From NCBI RefSeq assembly GCF_007655135.1, contig NC_045132.1:16492001-16556000 (forward strand): a DNA stretch of 64,000 bases, written 5' to 3'. The DNA comes from Punica granatum (Eukaryota; Streptophyta; Magnoliopsida; Myrtales; Lythraceae). A program made the position numbers and the translations under genes. The notes beneath the pieces are model-generated. The model made no database searches. It was not told the DNA's origin and saw only the letters and a list, made by a program, of their open reading frames with translations. Shown here piece by piece: positions 12,073 to 22,602 of this stretch (position 1 is its first letter; the number at the start of each line of letters is the position of its first letter).

Positions 12073-12618
12073 GATTGCTGCAAAATAAAATTAGAAATAA
12101 ATGACCTCACAATTCTCTTCCTTACGTGTTTACACTAAAAAATGTGAATCACTCTACACTCGTGTTTTCACTAAAAAAAACGTATGTGGCTTTTTAACCC
12201 TCTAATGTTCTCACCACTCTTGCATTTTTTCACTCGATAATTCTCTTTCAGTTCTTTTGAAACTAAACAAACAATTCTCCAAAATTTCCAGCAGCAATTC
12301 ACTAAGAACTCATTAAGAAAAATTAATGGTCAAAGGAACTTTAAGGAAGAAATGAAACAAGAGAAAATGCAACTACTACGAAGGATGAAATATATCAAAA
12401 TGTTATATGGATGGAAAGAATTTGGATCTAATTAATAACGACAACTTTGTTCTTTTCTTTCAATTTTTTTCAGTTCTTTTTTTTGGCCGAAATTTGTCTT
12501 TTGTTTTGTTTTTTCCTTTTTGTTTCTTTTATTTTTTCTGCTAACAATCCACAAAGGACAAACCGGACGGAATGAAATTCAGCAAATTGAAACGAAAAGG
12601 ATAGGATAAACCTGATTT

Positions 12619-12642
12619 GGAGCCTAATGCTCTAATACTAAA
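12619..12642 (-). other. Primer binding site of the gypsy element (tRNA-Met type, mutated)
   Basis: On the minus strand, directly inside the 5' LTR, the sequence reads TTTAGTATTAGAGCATTAGG. This is the common plant Met-tRNA site followed by ATTAGG, with two changes in the first twelve bases. Confidence 0.7.
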
Positions 12643-13430
12643 TGATGTGATTCTCGCCAAGAATGATGGGACTGGACAACAAAAAAGGATCCTAAGATCG
12701 TTCTATAATCAGAATTGATTGACAAACCTTCGACCCGTTATTTGCGACATAAACAATAACCTTGGTATAACTGACCTCAACCCGTTGTTTATTGCGAAAC
12801 AAGAACCTTGGTATAGGAAGACGCCACAAACGGTGGTGGAAATCCGTTTGATAAATCGATGATGAATGCCACCAAAATTTCCAATAAATTCGAATTAGCT
12901 CTTCAAGAACCAAAGAGAATACTCTCACGATTTTTTAAATGTTCATTCTCTTAAAAATTGACAAGACGAGTATATATATAGACCAAAACTAATCCTAATC
13001 TAGCCATATCTCCTCGTAAAGTAAGGAAAACAAAATCTAAAGTATCTAAAGAGATATGACTTAATCTATAAAGATATGAAATCTAAATATTCTTAAAATA
13101 TCTCCATGAGATTTAAACTTTAAACAAATCTGATGATATATTCTCTTGATTTTCAACAAATATTCTAGAAACTTCTAGAAAATGGCATTATCATGGGATT
13201 AATCATCTGCATCATAGACTTAACTGGAATTTTCTAGAACTTGAATCATGTTGATGAATCTTTGTTGATCACATGGTTCATGTCTAATGGGCCTCTACGA
13301 ATTTGCTTGATCCCAAACCTCTTGAATATGGCCGTAGAGTTCATCTTTAAACTTCTTTACTCATGCTCGTGTAACCGGTCCAATTGGAACTTGAACTAGA
13401 TCTCTTGAAGTCGTGCTATGATTTGCATCA
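12643..13430 (-). repeat. 5' LTR of the Ty3/gypsy element
   Basis: This is the right-hand LTR, 788 bp, aligning with 6790-7577 along its whole length with scattered substitutions. Its internal side borders the primer binding site. In minus-strand sense it would carry the element's promoter. Confidence 0.9.
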
Positions 13431-13435
13431 CAAGG

Positions 13436-13496
13436 AATATAGTCATGAAAAATAGCAGGTGTCCTAGGTCTTGAGGATCTCCTTAAATCAACTTGT
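13436..13496 (-). pseudogene. Copia integrase-RT linker fragment
   Basis: On the minus strand this short piece reads DLRRSSRPRTPAIFHDYI, the linker found between integrase and RT in plant copia elements. It bridges the gypsy insertion on its left and the PIF/Harbinger insertion on its right, which shows that both landed in one copia element. Confidence 0.75.
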
Positions 13497-13678
13497 TTAG
13501 GCCCTGTTTGGATAGTGGGTTAAAATCACCATGATTTTAACTTTAACTTTAACTCTACACTACACAACAAAACACACATTTGAAAAGTCAAACTGGTGGG
13601 GCCCATATCTTATTCAAACACACAATCTCATTACACACAATTATCTACTATATCCATTCATTTTATTTATTACTGACT

Positions 13679-15035
13679 TCATCTTGTTTCCGCTTGCCAT
13701 ATTGCATCTGCAATATGGTTACGTAATGCATCCATTTCCCTGCTTCTCATGTTTCCGTCAACCAGATCTCCAATTAAATGAGGAGGATTTCGGAATTCAT
13801 CGTAATATTGCCATGCATTTCCATGCTCTGCGAATAATCTGTCGTGATAATTATTAAGGCGAATGAAATTATGCAATACGAAGCATGCAAGAGTAATTTG
13901 TCCTTGGCAAACCGGGCCATAATTTGACATTGACCGCAGTATGGCAAATATGCTCTTCAGCACCCCAAAACACCGCTCGATAACATTACGAACGGATGCG
14001 TGTCGCTGATTGAATAACTCTTTCTCCGTCGTTGGTGGTGTGTCATACCTCTGCCCTTTGTAAGGAGCCATATAACCGTGAATATTAGGGTATCCCGCAT
14101 CAACTGCATAATATTGTTCTGCAATATTATAAATATAGATCTAATATATAAGAGTTGTAAAATGTAATTATGGAAATACATATGCGATTGACAAGAAAAC
14201 ATGCGATATGAGTAAGAACTTACCACCATATGGAGCGGGGAATGTCTGCAATGTAGCGACATCGGACAAAATTCTCGAGTCGTGAGCCGAACCCTCCCAT
14301 CCAGTCACGACATGTGTGAACATCATGTCATGCGAACAAGCGGCGAGAACATTTTGCGTAATCTCGTTATTTCGATCGCAATACGCGTCTCTCACCGATG
14401 AAGGAACAGTAGCCGACACGTGTGTTCCATCGATTGCTCCAATGCAATTCTACGAGAATAATGGAAAGAATACGAATTACAAATTAATTGGAAAACTTAA
14501 CTGCCAAATTAATATCTCAGATGTATGAAAAATACCTTAAAGAATGGGTACCATTTTCGGCATCTCTGAATTTCAGGCTGCACGTCAACGTTCCTCCGTC
14601 TTATCTACGTTGGTGACAATGAATGAATTCCTCTAACTATTACCTTGATGAGCCGTGACACCGTCTCCTTAGAATGCTGAAAGCGTTCGGCAACCACAGA
14701 CAATCGCGTACTATGTGCAACAACCATTAAGAAATGCCGACCATTTCCTCAACGGTTGTACCTTTCCTGGTATTTCTGATTCCACAGTTTGCCCTTAGCG
14801 TATCGCACAAGTTATGAAATACGTGAGGGTTCATCCTGAAATTCTCGAAACACCTTGTGTCATTGGCAAGAACTTCCTCTATGTAATGTCTACCTTGTAG
14901 TGTTGAGGTTCTACAAGGAATGTTGCGCGGGACATGTTGTTCGGCCGCTGCATTCTCAAGCGCAAGATAAATCCACATAAGCTCATTGTCGTAATCTTCT
15001 TCATAACTTGGTTGAGTTTCATTTCACCGTGAATT
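13679..15035 (-). pseudogene. PIF/Harbinger DDE transposase with frameshift
   Basis: The frame runs minus-strand from about 15035 or from the Met at 14978. The N-terminal helical part includes YIEEVLANDTRCFENFRMNP and VFHNLCDTLRANCGI. The exons after it carry NCIGAIDGTHVSATVPSSVR (first Asp), FTHVVTGWEGSAHDSRIL (second Asp), and FNQRHASVRNVIERCFGVLK (final Glu), then the C-terminal VLHNFIRLNNY. Two introns are plausible (about 14428-14534 and 14116-14221). All three catalytic residues remain, but a one-base loss near 14730 breaks the frame at the MVGIS/MVVAHST junction, and an early TGA lies near 15013. The product would cut and join DNA at TTA targets together with the Myb-like partner. Confidence 0.88.
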
Positions 15036-15337
15036 ACCATGTCCTGGCATCGTGCATTCCCTTTTGCTTAGCAGACAATAGTGAGAAACAATATGGCATC
15101 AACTACGTAATTTGGATTTATAAGGTGAAACGGAACAAGTTTCAAACAATGTATACGAATGCAAGACCAGTGCACAAACAAAATAGACAAATAGCACAGC
15201 ATTCACATATAACCAAGGCAAACAATCAAAGCAACGTACTTGCACACACAACAAATATAAAAGGGAAGTGTTTACTTAATGTCATAGCATTTAAACGATA
15301 CGAAATTATGACAGAGTAGAGGATGCATCATGCCCAC

Positions 15338-16355
15338 TCAAGGGGCAACAAGGCGACGAACCAATGGAAGCCTTGTATCATCGAGCAAGCACATGAACAT
15401 ACGCCTTGTCTGCTCATCCTTGGATAAACAGTCACCGGCCACGAGGTACTCTTCAATGGACAGTTGTGGACGCAAATCATTCAGTACAGCCATCGACTCC
15501 TCGATAGAACCCGCAGCTGGTTTCTCGGGGCTCGTCACGGATTTACTTCTCTTCGATGTCGGAGGGGTACAATTTCTCTCCTTCTCCCTCCTGCTCATAT
15601 TGCACTTCAACATGTCGAGGCACTCTTGCAATCGGGAGTCAGCGTTGGAACTCCTTCTACGCACTTGACGACGGGACGCTATAACAACAGGTTCGGTAAC
15701 CTCATGGACCGGGTCATCACTATCGCCGGAGCCCTCTTCAAGATTGACTGGTTCTTTTCCCCGACTTGTCGCTGCTGCTAGGAAGTCCTCTTCCATGCGT
15801 GCATAAGTTGCTGGGCTCTTTGGTGGTTCTGCAGACGAAATACGTAACGCACTTGTTGCTGTCTTAGATCTGAACAACTCATTTAATGAGTTGTAATGCT
15901 TGCAGCCTTTGGCTTGGAAACTCTTGTACCCACTGTTCTTCTGCATGTAAATAAAAATGAACAGTTGCGCAGTAACAACTTACAGTAAAAACATACAAAA
16001 TGGAAAGAGCAAGAAACACAGGTTATTATTATTATTATACCTTAATAAATTTGTCCCACACATCAGCACTCGCCTTTACGGTGTTGGTTGTCTCATCCCA
16101 ACCGACACCAATGTGCGAAACAAGCTCAGTGAACTGCGTGTATTGGGTCCGCAGCCTGCGAAGCTTCTGCTGCAACTTCTTGCTGCCGAGAGTGGTGCTT
16201 GGAAATTGCTCTTCCAGCTCCTTATTCATTTGTTCCCAATCCTTTCCTTTCCAAGATGTAGTATGCGTCCTTATGAACTTCTCGAGTAACACGTCAATGA
16301 ATGCACTCTCCAATGCATCTGTCCACTCAAGTATGCCATCACCCTTGGGGGCCAT
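15338..16355 (-). CDS. Myb/SANT-like protein of the PIF/Harbinger element
   Basis: Two exons fit: 16041-16355 (Met at 16355) and 15338-15940, joined at GT/AG, giving about 305 residues without stops. Exon 1 is a Myb/SANT-like DNA-binding domain with spaced tryptophans and helices (EWTDALESAFIDVLLEKF, WKGKDWEQMNKELEE, KKLQQKLRRLRTQYTQF, then GVGWDETTNTV and DVWDKFIK). Exon 2 is polar and serine/arginine-rich with a basic patch (KRSKSVT) and a C-terminal helical segment (SIEEYLVAGDCLSKDE). In PIF/Harbinger elements this partner helps bring the transposase to the nucleus and to the element ends. Unlike the transposase it appears intact. Confidence 0.82.
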
Positions 16356-16564
16356 CTCTTTCTAAATGCTGCAGCAAAAACTTACAAACCCACGCACGTA
16401 ACTACCATTATGAAACCACGAACTGTTCAGCGCAAATATCAGTCCAATGCAGTATAGATCAGATTCACACGCAGCTTGCCAAGAAGGGAGTCCACAACGG
16501 TAAAGCAGCAAAGTCGTGATAATTGCAGTATGGCAAATGCAAATACATAACGGTACCTAAGTCT

Positions 16565-17225
16565 AAGATAAGCGAAACACAGCTGCCAAGAAACACAAGT
16601 CATACTCTACTGCTCATACAACACGCGAAGTGAAATCGGAGTACAACAAAAAACAAATGCATCATGAACCATCCGTAAGTTACAACAAGTTTCGATCAGT
16701 ACAATTTCTGTACTGCATTTCATCGAACAAATGCAGGACAGATCAGCGAAACAGAGCTGCCAAGAAACCAAACTTTCATACTGTACTGCTCATATAAAAG
16801 CGAAGTGAAATCGGAGTACAACAAAAAATAAACGAACTGAACAATCCGAGAGACAAGTTTCGATCAAGCACAATATTAGTCCAATTCAGCGAACACAAGG
16901 AGTACATATCAGCGAAACACAGTTGCCAAGAAACACAGGTCATACTCTACTGCTCATACAACACGCGAAGTGAAATTGGAGTACAACAAAAATCAAAAGC
17001 ATCATGAACCATCCGTAAGTTACAACAAGTTTCGATCAGTACAATTTCTGTACTGCATTTCATCGAACAAATGCAGAACAGATCAGCGAAACAAAGCTAC
17101 CAAGAAACCAAACTTTCATACTGTACTACTCATATAAAAGCGAAGTGAAATCGGAGTACAACAAAAAACAAACGAACTGAACCATCCGTAAGTTATAACA
17201 AGTTTCGATCAAACACTTTCTCACA
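16565..17225. repeat. ~170-bp tandem repeat, about 4 copies, in the Harbinger element
   Basis: The motif AGCGAAAC followed by AGCTGCCAAGAAAC recurs at about 16571, 16745, 16911 and 17084, spaced 166-174 bp. Each copy is followed by a CATACT.TACTGCTCATA segment and a GCGAAGTGAAAT segment. Alternate copies are closer to each other, suggesting a two-unit (~345-bp) higher order. The array lies upstream of the Myb-like gene, between it and the right terminal repeat. Confidence 0.75.
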
Positions 17226-17908
17226 TACATTTCATCGAACAACTAATGTACATATCAGATTGAGTTCTGTGTTAAGCAACCAACGGCGGTAATAAACACA
17301 AAGTGACATGAAATTGGTCCAACAAATTCACCAAACAAATGCAATACATAACAATCCAACGGAAATTAACAAAAAAATCGACCCATGCTTCGACCCTCAG
17401 TAACGGCATTGACATTCTCGAAACCCTAACCAGGAATTCAACTGAACAATTCAAATTGGACATGAAATAGGTCGCAGAAATTACCTATAATGTCGATGTG
17501 GAAGTTGGAAGTGAGCTCAGGCACTTCTTAAAAAGAGAAAGAACTGGTAGGGGACCGGCTTTGTTCGTAATATTGGAACTGATGCACTGCCGACACGATG
17601 CGATATGAGTAGGTGTAGGGGCTACTCTTTCTCGCATAGGACAAGCACGGTAGAACAGATTCGACTCGTTAACCTTGAGATGTCGAGCAGAGGAGGAAGA
17701 AGGATGGGGGGCCGGCGTTGTGTCGCAGGGGAAGAAGACGGTTGCAAAGGGGGGGGCGGTCCTCCGTCTTTTGCCAAGAACGGCATTGAAAGTTAAGGGG
17801 ACAGATGAAGGGGGCCCACAACGGTAATAAAGCTCTTTTGTCTTCTTCCTCAGTTAAAATCAAAGTTAAAGTTTTGTGACTTTAACTCCGAATCCAAACG
17901 GCCCGTTA

Positions 17909-19149
17909 GTGTCCTAAATAGAACTAGTTGGCTCTTCTGGTTAAACCATAACTTTAGTAGGAGCAATTTTCTCCTGATTTGGTTGCTTTCTATGATCAAC
18001 CAATCGATTATACCTTAATGCAACCAAAGGTATTATAGGTACGGGAACATTTTCTTGAGCTTCCTCAAACTCAATAGTTCGAGTACCATTACACTCACTA
18101 GTTTCAACATCCTTAAGAAATCTTGCATTATTTGATTCAACAATTCGGGGGCTGTGTGAAAGGCAATAGAACCTCAAGCTCTTCAATAGCTAATGAAAAA
18201 GCCGCTAATGGTCCTTGTGTCCAATTTCTTTATGTAAGGATTATACACCCTTACTTCATCAAGACAACCCCATACGTGTGAATGATTCATACTAGGTTTC
18301 AATCGCACTAGATCTCAAAATGTGCTTTAGGCATTGTCTTGGTAGGAACCTTATTCAATGTATATACTGCGGTTTTCAAGGCTTCACTCCATAATGATAA
18401 TGACAACTCAAAATGGGCAATCATGCTTCTTACCATATCCATAAGCGTTCTATTTCTCCTTTCAACAATCCCATTTTGCTATGGTATGTCAGGCATTGTG
18501 TATTGGGAAATTATACCTTCACTTTCGAGGAATTTTGCAAATGGACCGCTCTTTTGTCCATTCTCTGTATATCGCCCGTAGTACTCCCCACCCCTATCAG
18601 ATCTAACGATCATGATTTTCTAGTCCTTCTATTTCTCTACTTCTGCCTTAAACGATTGGAAAGTATCAAGAGCTTCTACGTTTTCATTTATAAGATAGAT
18701 ATACATATATTTGGAATGGTCATCAATAAAGCAAATAAAATATCTCTGACCATTAAAACAAGGGGTAGGAAATGGACCGCAGATATTGTATATATGATTT
18801 CGAGAAACTCAGAACTCCTTCAAGGACCCTTGGATGTCTTGTTAGTCTGCTTTCCCTTTATGCAGTGCACACAAGTCTTAAAGTCGGTATCGTCTAGAGT
18901 CTCTACGACTCCTGCCTTTACCAATCTCTTAATCCTGTATAAAGAGATATGTCCCAACCTCTTATGCTAAGTAGAGAGGAAATTTCATCCATAATATTTC
19001 CCATAATACCAACAGTCGTATGAAAACATAAATAATTCTGTTCAAAATCGAGATGTAAATCAACTTTAAAGAGATTATCAATCATGGTACCACTACTAAT
19101 AACATAATTATTTCTAAAAATAGTCAATTTATTCTTAAATAGAAACTTG
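17909..19149 (-). pseudogene. Copia integrase and pre-integrase remnant (minus strand)
   Basis: Minus-strand fragments read in order: a pre-integrase block (KFLFKNKLTIFRNN, SGTMIDNLFKVDLHL) at about 19050-19150; integrase pieces around 18200-18960, including a zinc-binding H..C..C-like part near 18850-18900; and the integrase C-terminal tail ESNNARFLKDVET at about 18080-18130, just before the linker. It is the 5' continuation of the copia remnant at 6250-6784. It is frame-broken throughout. Confidence 0.7.
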
Positions 19150-19666
19150 TAGAGTGTGTTTGGTAATGGAGTGAAGTTATGATTTCGTTTGATAACAAAC
19201 TTTTTTAAAATTTCAAAACGACCCAAAGTTTTAAGATTTTTCAAAATGTGTCCCATCATCTATCTCTCCCTTCTCCACTTTTTCTCTCTTATGCAAGTTC
19301 TCTCTCTCGTCATCTCCCCGATTGATAATCTGAAGATCGGGGATGGCTAGCCTTCAATCGCGATCGTGGAGCGTTTCCAGATCCTAGGGTTTTAGGGTTG
19401 GCAATAGAGTGAGGGAGGAAATTTAAAGATCGAGGATGGGTCTTCGTCTTCTTCGCTGGTGTGATAGAGACTTCCTCGAGCTTGACAATGGGGGCGACCC
19501 GAGCACTGATGTCCTCGTCATCGGCGGCGGCGGCATCCTCTTCTTCCCTGTGCTCATGCTCCTGTTCCTGTTCGGTGCTAGCCATATTGAAGAATGATGG
19601 AGCAAACTCTACAGTGAGAAATGGAGTGCAAGAAAGCCAACCGAGGGCTCGATTTGATCGAGAAAG

Positions 19667-19691
19667 AGAGAGAAAGAAAGAAAGAAAGAAA
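19667..19691. repeat. (GAAA)n short tandem repeat
   Basis: About five tandem copies of GAAA lie within a longer purine-rich stretch inside the non-autonomous element. Confidence 0.85.
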
Positions 19692-19853
19692 GGGCGGTGT
19701 CAGGGCAGATCTCGTCGAGTCGAAAGAGAGGGCGGGCTCGAGGTGGATCTTGCTGAGTCGAAGGAGAGGTCGGGATGATGAACCAGGGGGAAGAGAAGAT
19801 GATGAACAATGAACGTGTAGAGGAAAGAAGAGGGTGGGGCAAAATTGAAAAAT

Positions 19854-20143
19854 TGTTGTATTTGATATTAGAGTTGAGTTGAGTTACGTTTTGGTTTTAA
19901 TTGGTTTGTAATAATTGTATTGTTGAATTATGAGAAGATGTGTGAAAAAACAATGAATAGAGAAAGTAATGATTGTGCTGTTGAATTGTGGAAAAAAGTA
20001 ATTAATAGTTGAGAAAATTTAGTATTAAAAATTGAATTGAATGGTTAAAAATATTGAAGAAAAAGGAAAAAGTAATAATTGTGTTATTGAATTGAAGATA
20101 AGTGGAGTTGAGTTGAAAAAAAATTTTAAAGCCAAACAGGCCA
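19854..20143. mobile_element. MITE nested in the 19.2-20.2 kb element
   Basis: It has the same internal pattern as the MITE at 8409-8720: GAGTTGAGTTGAGTT, then GGTTTTAATTGGTTTGTAAT, then GATTGTGCTGTTGAATTGTG. It ends at the GCCAAACAGGCC-type right terminus. The host element's sequence on each side can be followed by comparison with 2690-2770. Confidence 0.6.
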
Positions 20144-20227
20144 TAATATCTAGGTCGTTTTAAAATTTTAAGTTTGTAGTAGAGTTAAAAAAAAGTGTAA
20201 CTCTGTTTCTAAACAAAGTATTAGTAG

Positions 20228-20270
20228 CTATAAGAATGATATATTATGTGGATTAACCTAAAACTAAACA
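20228..20270 (-). pseudogene. End of the minus-strand copia remnant
   Basis: On the minus strand this short piece continues the pre-integrase block (a LIH..YHSYSYKF-like reading across the insertion site). Similarity cannot be followed to the right of about 20270. Confidence 0.4.
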
Positions 20271-20483
20271 CTCAATCTGCGTGTTGCGCAAGCGTTTGCA
20301 TTTTTTATTTTTATAATTAATCTTTCATAAATTGAATTTATAAAAATGAATTTATTACACAAATAAACACAATCAAATGTCCTGAAACATGTATATTTTT
20401 CCTAGGAATGCTCCCGTGAACCAAAGGGAGTGCAAAACAAAGTGTATATTGATTGTGACAGCTCATAGGATCACAATATATTA
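20271..20483. other. Intergenic, no feature recognised
   Basis: AT-rich sequence with no supported gene or repeat lies between the copia remnant and a MITE. Confidence 0.4.
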
Positions 20484-20717
20484 TGCCCTGTTTGGATTCC
20501 CAAACAAAAAATTTTAACTTTAACTTTAACTTTAACTCAACACAATACACAACAAAAACACAATTTTAACTTTAACTTTAACTCAACACACTACACAACA
20601 AAAATACACGTTTCTCAAATCAAATTTATAATCACATCTCATTTGTCCTTTTCCACAATCAAAATCAAAATCGAAATCAATATTAAAATTACTTTAACTC
20701 TGAATCCAAACGCACCA
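20484..20717. mobile_element. 234-bp Tourist-like MITE related to the PIF/Harbinger element
   Basis: TTA flanks are at 20481-20483 and 20718-20720. The ends are TGCCCTGTTTGGATTC and, on the opposite strand, TGGTGCGTTTGGATTC. Subterminal TTTAACTTTAACTTTAACTC and CTACACAACAAAA segments match those just inside the ends of the element at 13500-17905. It is best read as a deletion-type non-autonomous relative of that transposon family. Confidence 0.85.
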
Positions 20718-20720
20718 TTA

Positions 20721-21455
20721 ATGTTCAGAAGGGGAGACTCGAAGGAACAATCATTGAGAAGTTTAAGAACGACTCAAACTGCTTATGAATTAAGCTCTTA
20801 TTGAGAGGAGTCTGAGTTAATATATATACAAGTTGCACATATAGCTAAGCAAGCTATGAATTAGGGCATTAGCTAGTATCTCTAAAGGGAAATGATGACA
20901 TGGTCTTATCAAAGGATGTCAATTTTTTTTATGATCTTTTTCTTAGTCGAACTCTCGTGAATGGAGAAAATTTATGATTGAAATAGTTTTACCCCTTCAG
21001 GCTGACCCGATTCGAATTGAATTATCGGGACTCGTTGACCTTTTGGATACTATAATGTACATCGAAAAAAGAAAATCAGAGTCATTTGGAAAATTACAAA
21101 AAAGTTGATAATTCTAATAAATCATTAAAAAAAAGTTGTTCCAATGAATTTTCCCATTTATCATATAATATACATATATATATAGACACATATAAGTTGA
21201 TACAAAATGAAATATTTATCGCAACAATATATCTATTTGAATTAATTTTAGGGACTCGAAGAGCCAGGCATTCACAAGTTGAGAAAATGCTTGAAGAGCT
21301 TATGTAAAAGCTTCTCAATGCATGGACGGAGAGCTCTCATTGCAAGAGCGTAAATTAAATACCTATAATAACTATGATATAGATGCTAGCATTTAAAGGG
21401 ATTTAAGGAACTTAAAATTTCAGAAATTTTCATTTAATGAATGACATTACTATTT
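20721..21455. other. Intergenic, no feature recognised
   Basis: AT-rich DNA. The open frames on both strands near 21086-21318 overlap one another and show no protein-family resemblance. Confidence 0.4.
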
Positions 21456-21465
21456 GTTAAATATG

Positions 21466-21827
21466 GGGTAAATTACAAAAAAAAACTCAAGTTTTGTAAA
21501 ATGTCTCAATTTTGTCCTAAATTTTGTTTTGTAACAAAAAAAACCATAAGTTTTCTAAAATGTCTCAAAAATGACCTCCGTTATAACTTCCGTCAATTTT
21601 TGTTACTGATGGTGGGTCCCTTTAACAGTCCACGTAGGTCACACGAAGGCTAGTGGGTCCCTTTAACAGTCCACTTAGGTCACACGTAGGCAAAAATTGA
21701 CGAAAGTTATAACGGAAGTCATTTTTGAGACATTTTAGAAAACTTATGGTTTTTTTTGTTACAAAACAAAATTTAGGACAAAATTGAGACATTTTACAAA
21801 ATTTGGGTTTTTTTTTGTAATTTGCCC
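21466..21827. mobile_element. Mutator-like foldback MITE, 362 bp, 10-bp TSD
   Basis: Terminal inverted repeats of roughly 150-160 bp begin GGGTAAATTAC at left and GGGCAAATTAC on the opposite strand at right. The flanks GTTAAATATG (21456-21465) and ATTAAATATG (21828-21837) are a 9-of-10 target duplication, the size made by Mutator-like elements. Between the arms is a tandem pair of about 40 bp (GTGGGTCCCTTTAACAGTCC twice, near 21612 and 21652). Confidence 0.82.
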
Positions 21828-21837
21828 ATTAAATATG

Positions 21838-22602
21838 TGATATTTTATAGTTTATTTTTAGATTGAATATTTAAATGAAATGTAATTTCATATATAAGTA
21901 TACAAGTTCTTTTGTGGTGTGCATATTTTGCATATAAAAGTAATCGAGAATAAGATAGCTCGAAATATGGCGCATATCACAAACTAACAAAAAGCTAGTT
22001 ATATATAAATAAATTTATCTGAAACATAAACTCTACGAATTTACGATACGTGTTTAAGATACAAGTTTATAGGGCATCCACTGGGTTTACTTAGACTCTC
22101 GAACTTGACAACCTTGCTCACTAGCAATTTCCCATACCCACACGTTCGCCTTTACATTTTCTTTTTCTTTTATCATTCGATTTTCCTTTTTAATCTTCCG
22201 CTCCAACTATTTCCTTTCATTTTTAACCCTTATACTTCTCTGTTATCTTACAGATTACCCCCATCGTAAATTATTAGAAAAATATTATTGACGTGTGCTC
22301 AATATGTGAAAATAAGATTTTATAGATAACTCTAAATTCCAAGGCATAATTATGTCCGCGCGGAGGAGGTCGATGCTCCAGTAGGAGTTTAGTGAAACAC
22401 AAAGTTTGGGGATCACTGGAGGAGTCCTAGCGAAGTTGAGGGGTAGAATTCCTTTCAAATATAACTACAGGGGTCAAATTGTAAAAACATTTTCTCTCCT
22501 TTTTCTTTTCCCTTCTCTTCGACGCCTCCTCCCGAGTCCCGACTGAAACTGCCTTTCTCAACCCCTTCCAACCGATTTGATTCCCATTTCCTGGTCACAT
22601 CA
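21838..22602. other. Upstream region of the CHY/RING gene
   Basis: AT-rich intergenic DNA becomes C/T-rich from about 22490, as is usual for a 5' untranslated leader just before the start codon at 22603. No specific regulatory motif is claimed. Confidence 0.4.

Larger units (their letters stand above)
6790..13430 (-). mobile_element. Ty3/gypsy LTR retrotransposon, complete ends, 6.64 kb
   Basis: Two 788-bp LTRs (6790-7577 and 12643-13430) both start TGATG and end CATCA. They are flanked by a perfect 5-bp target duplication CAAGG (6785-6789 and 13431-13435). The coding order on the minus strand is gag, protease, RT, RNase H, integrase, the Ty3/gypsy order. Reading frames are broken in many places and a 312-bp MITE sits inside the integrase. 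The element is inserted in the copia RT/linker region. The LTRs are similar but clearly not identical, so it is not a very recent insertion. Confidence 0.92.
13500..17905 (-). mobile_element. PIF/Harbinger DNA transposon, 4.4 kb, two genes
   Basis: A TTA target duplication is at 13497-13499 and 17906-17908. The terminal repeats share GTTTGGAT (GGCCCTGTTTGGAT at left, CGGGCCGTTTGGAT on the opposite strand at right). The subterminal DNA on both sides is rich in TTTAACTTTAAC-type repeats. Inside are, on the minus strand, a DDE transposase (13679-15035) and a Myb/SANT-like protein (15338-16355), the two-gene set of PIF/Harbinger elements. A tandem repeat lies between the Myb-like gene and the right end. 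Confidence 0.9.
19153..20224. mobile_element. Non-autonomous Harbinger-like element (~1.07 kb) with GC-rich cargo and nested MITE
   Basis: It interrupts the copia pre-integrase frame. The flanks share TAG (or GTAG) at about 19149-19152 and 20224-20227, and the copia frame resumes on the far side. Its ends resemble those of the element at 2033-2800 (TGTTTGGTAATGG-type start). The interior 19300-19850 is GC-rich with purine repeats and long open frames on both strands. A ~290-bp MITE is nested at about 19854-20143. Confidence 0.6.

Noticed and set aside
19310..19842. Several overlapping open frames on both strands
   Set aside because: Low-complexity GC-rich and purine-rich cargo of a transposon; no domain and no splice support.
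21612..21700. Two-copy repeat considered as CRISPR-like
   Set aside because: Only two adjacent units with no unique spacers, inside a plant MITE loop.
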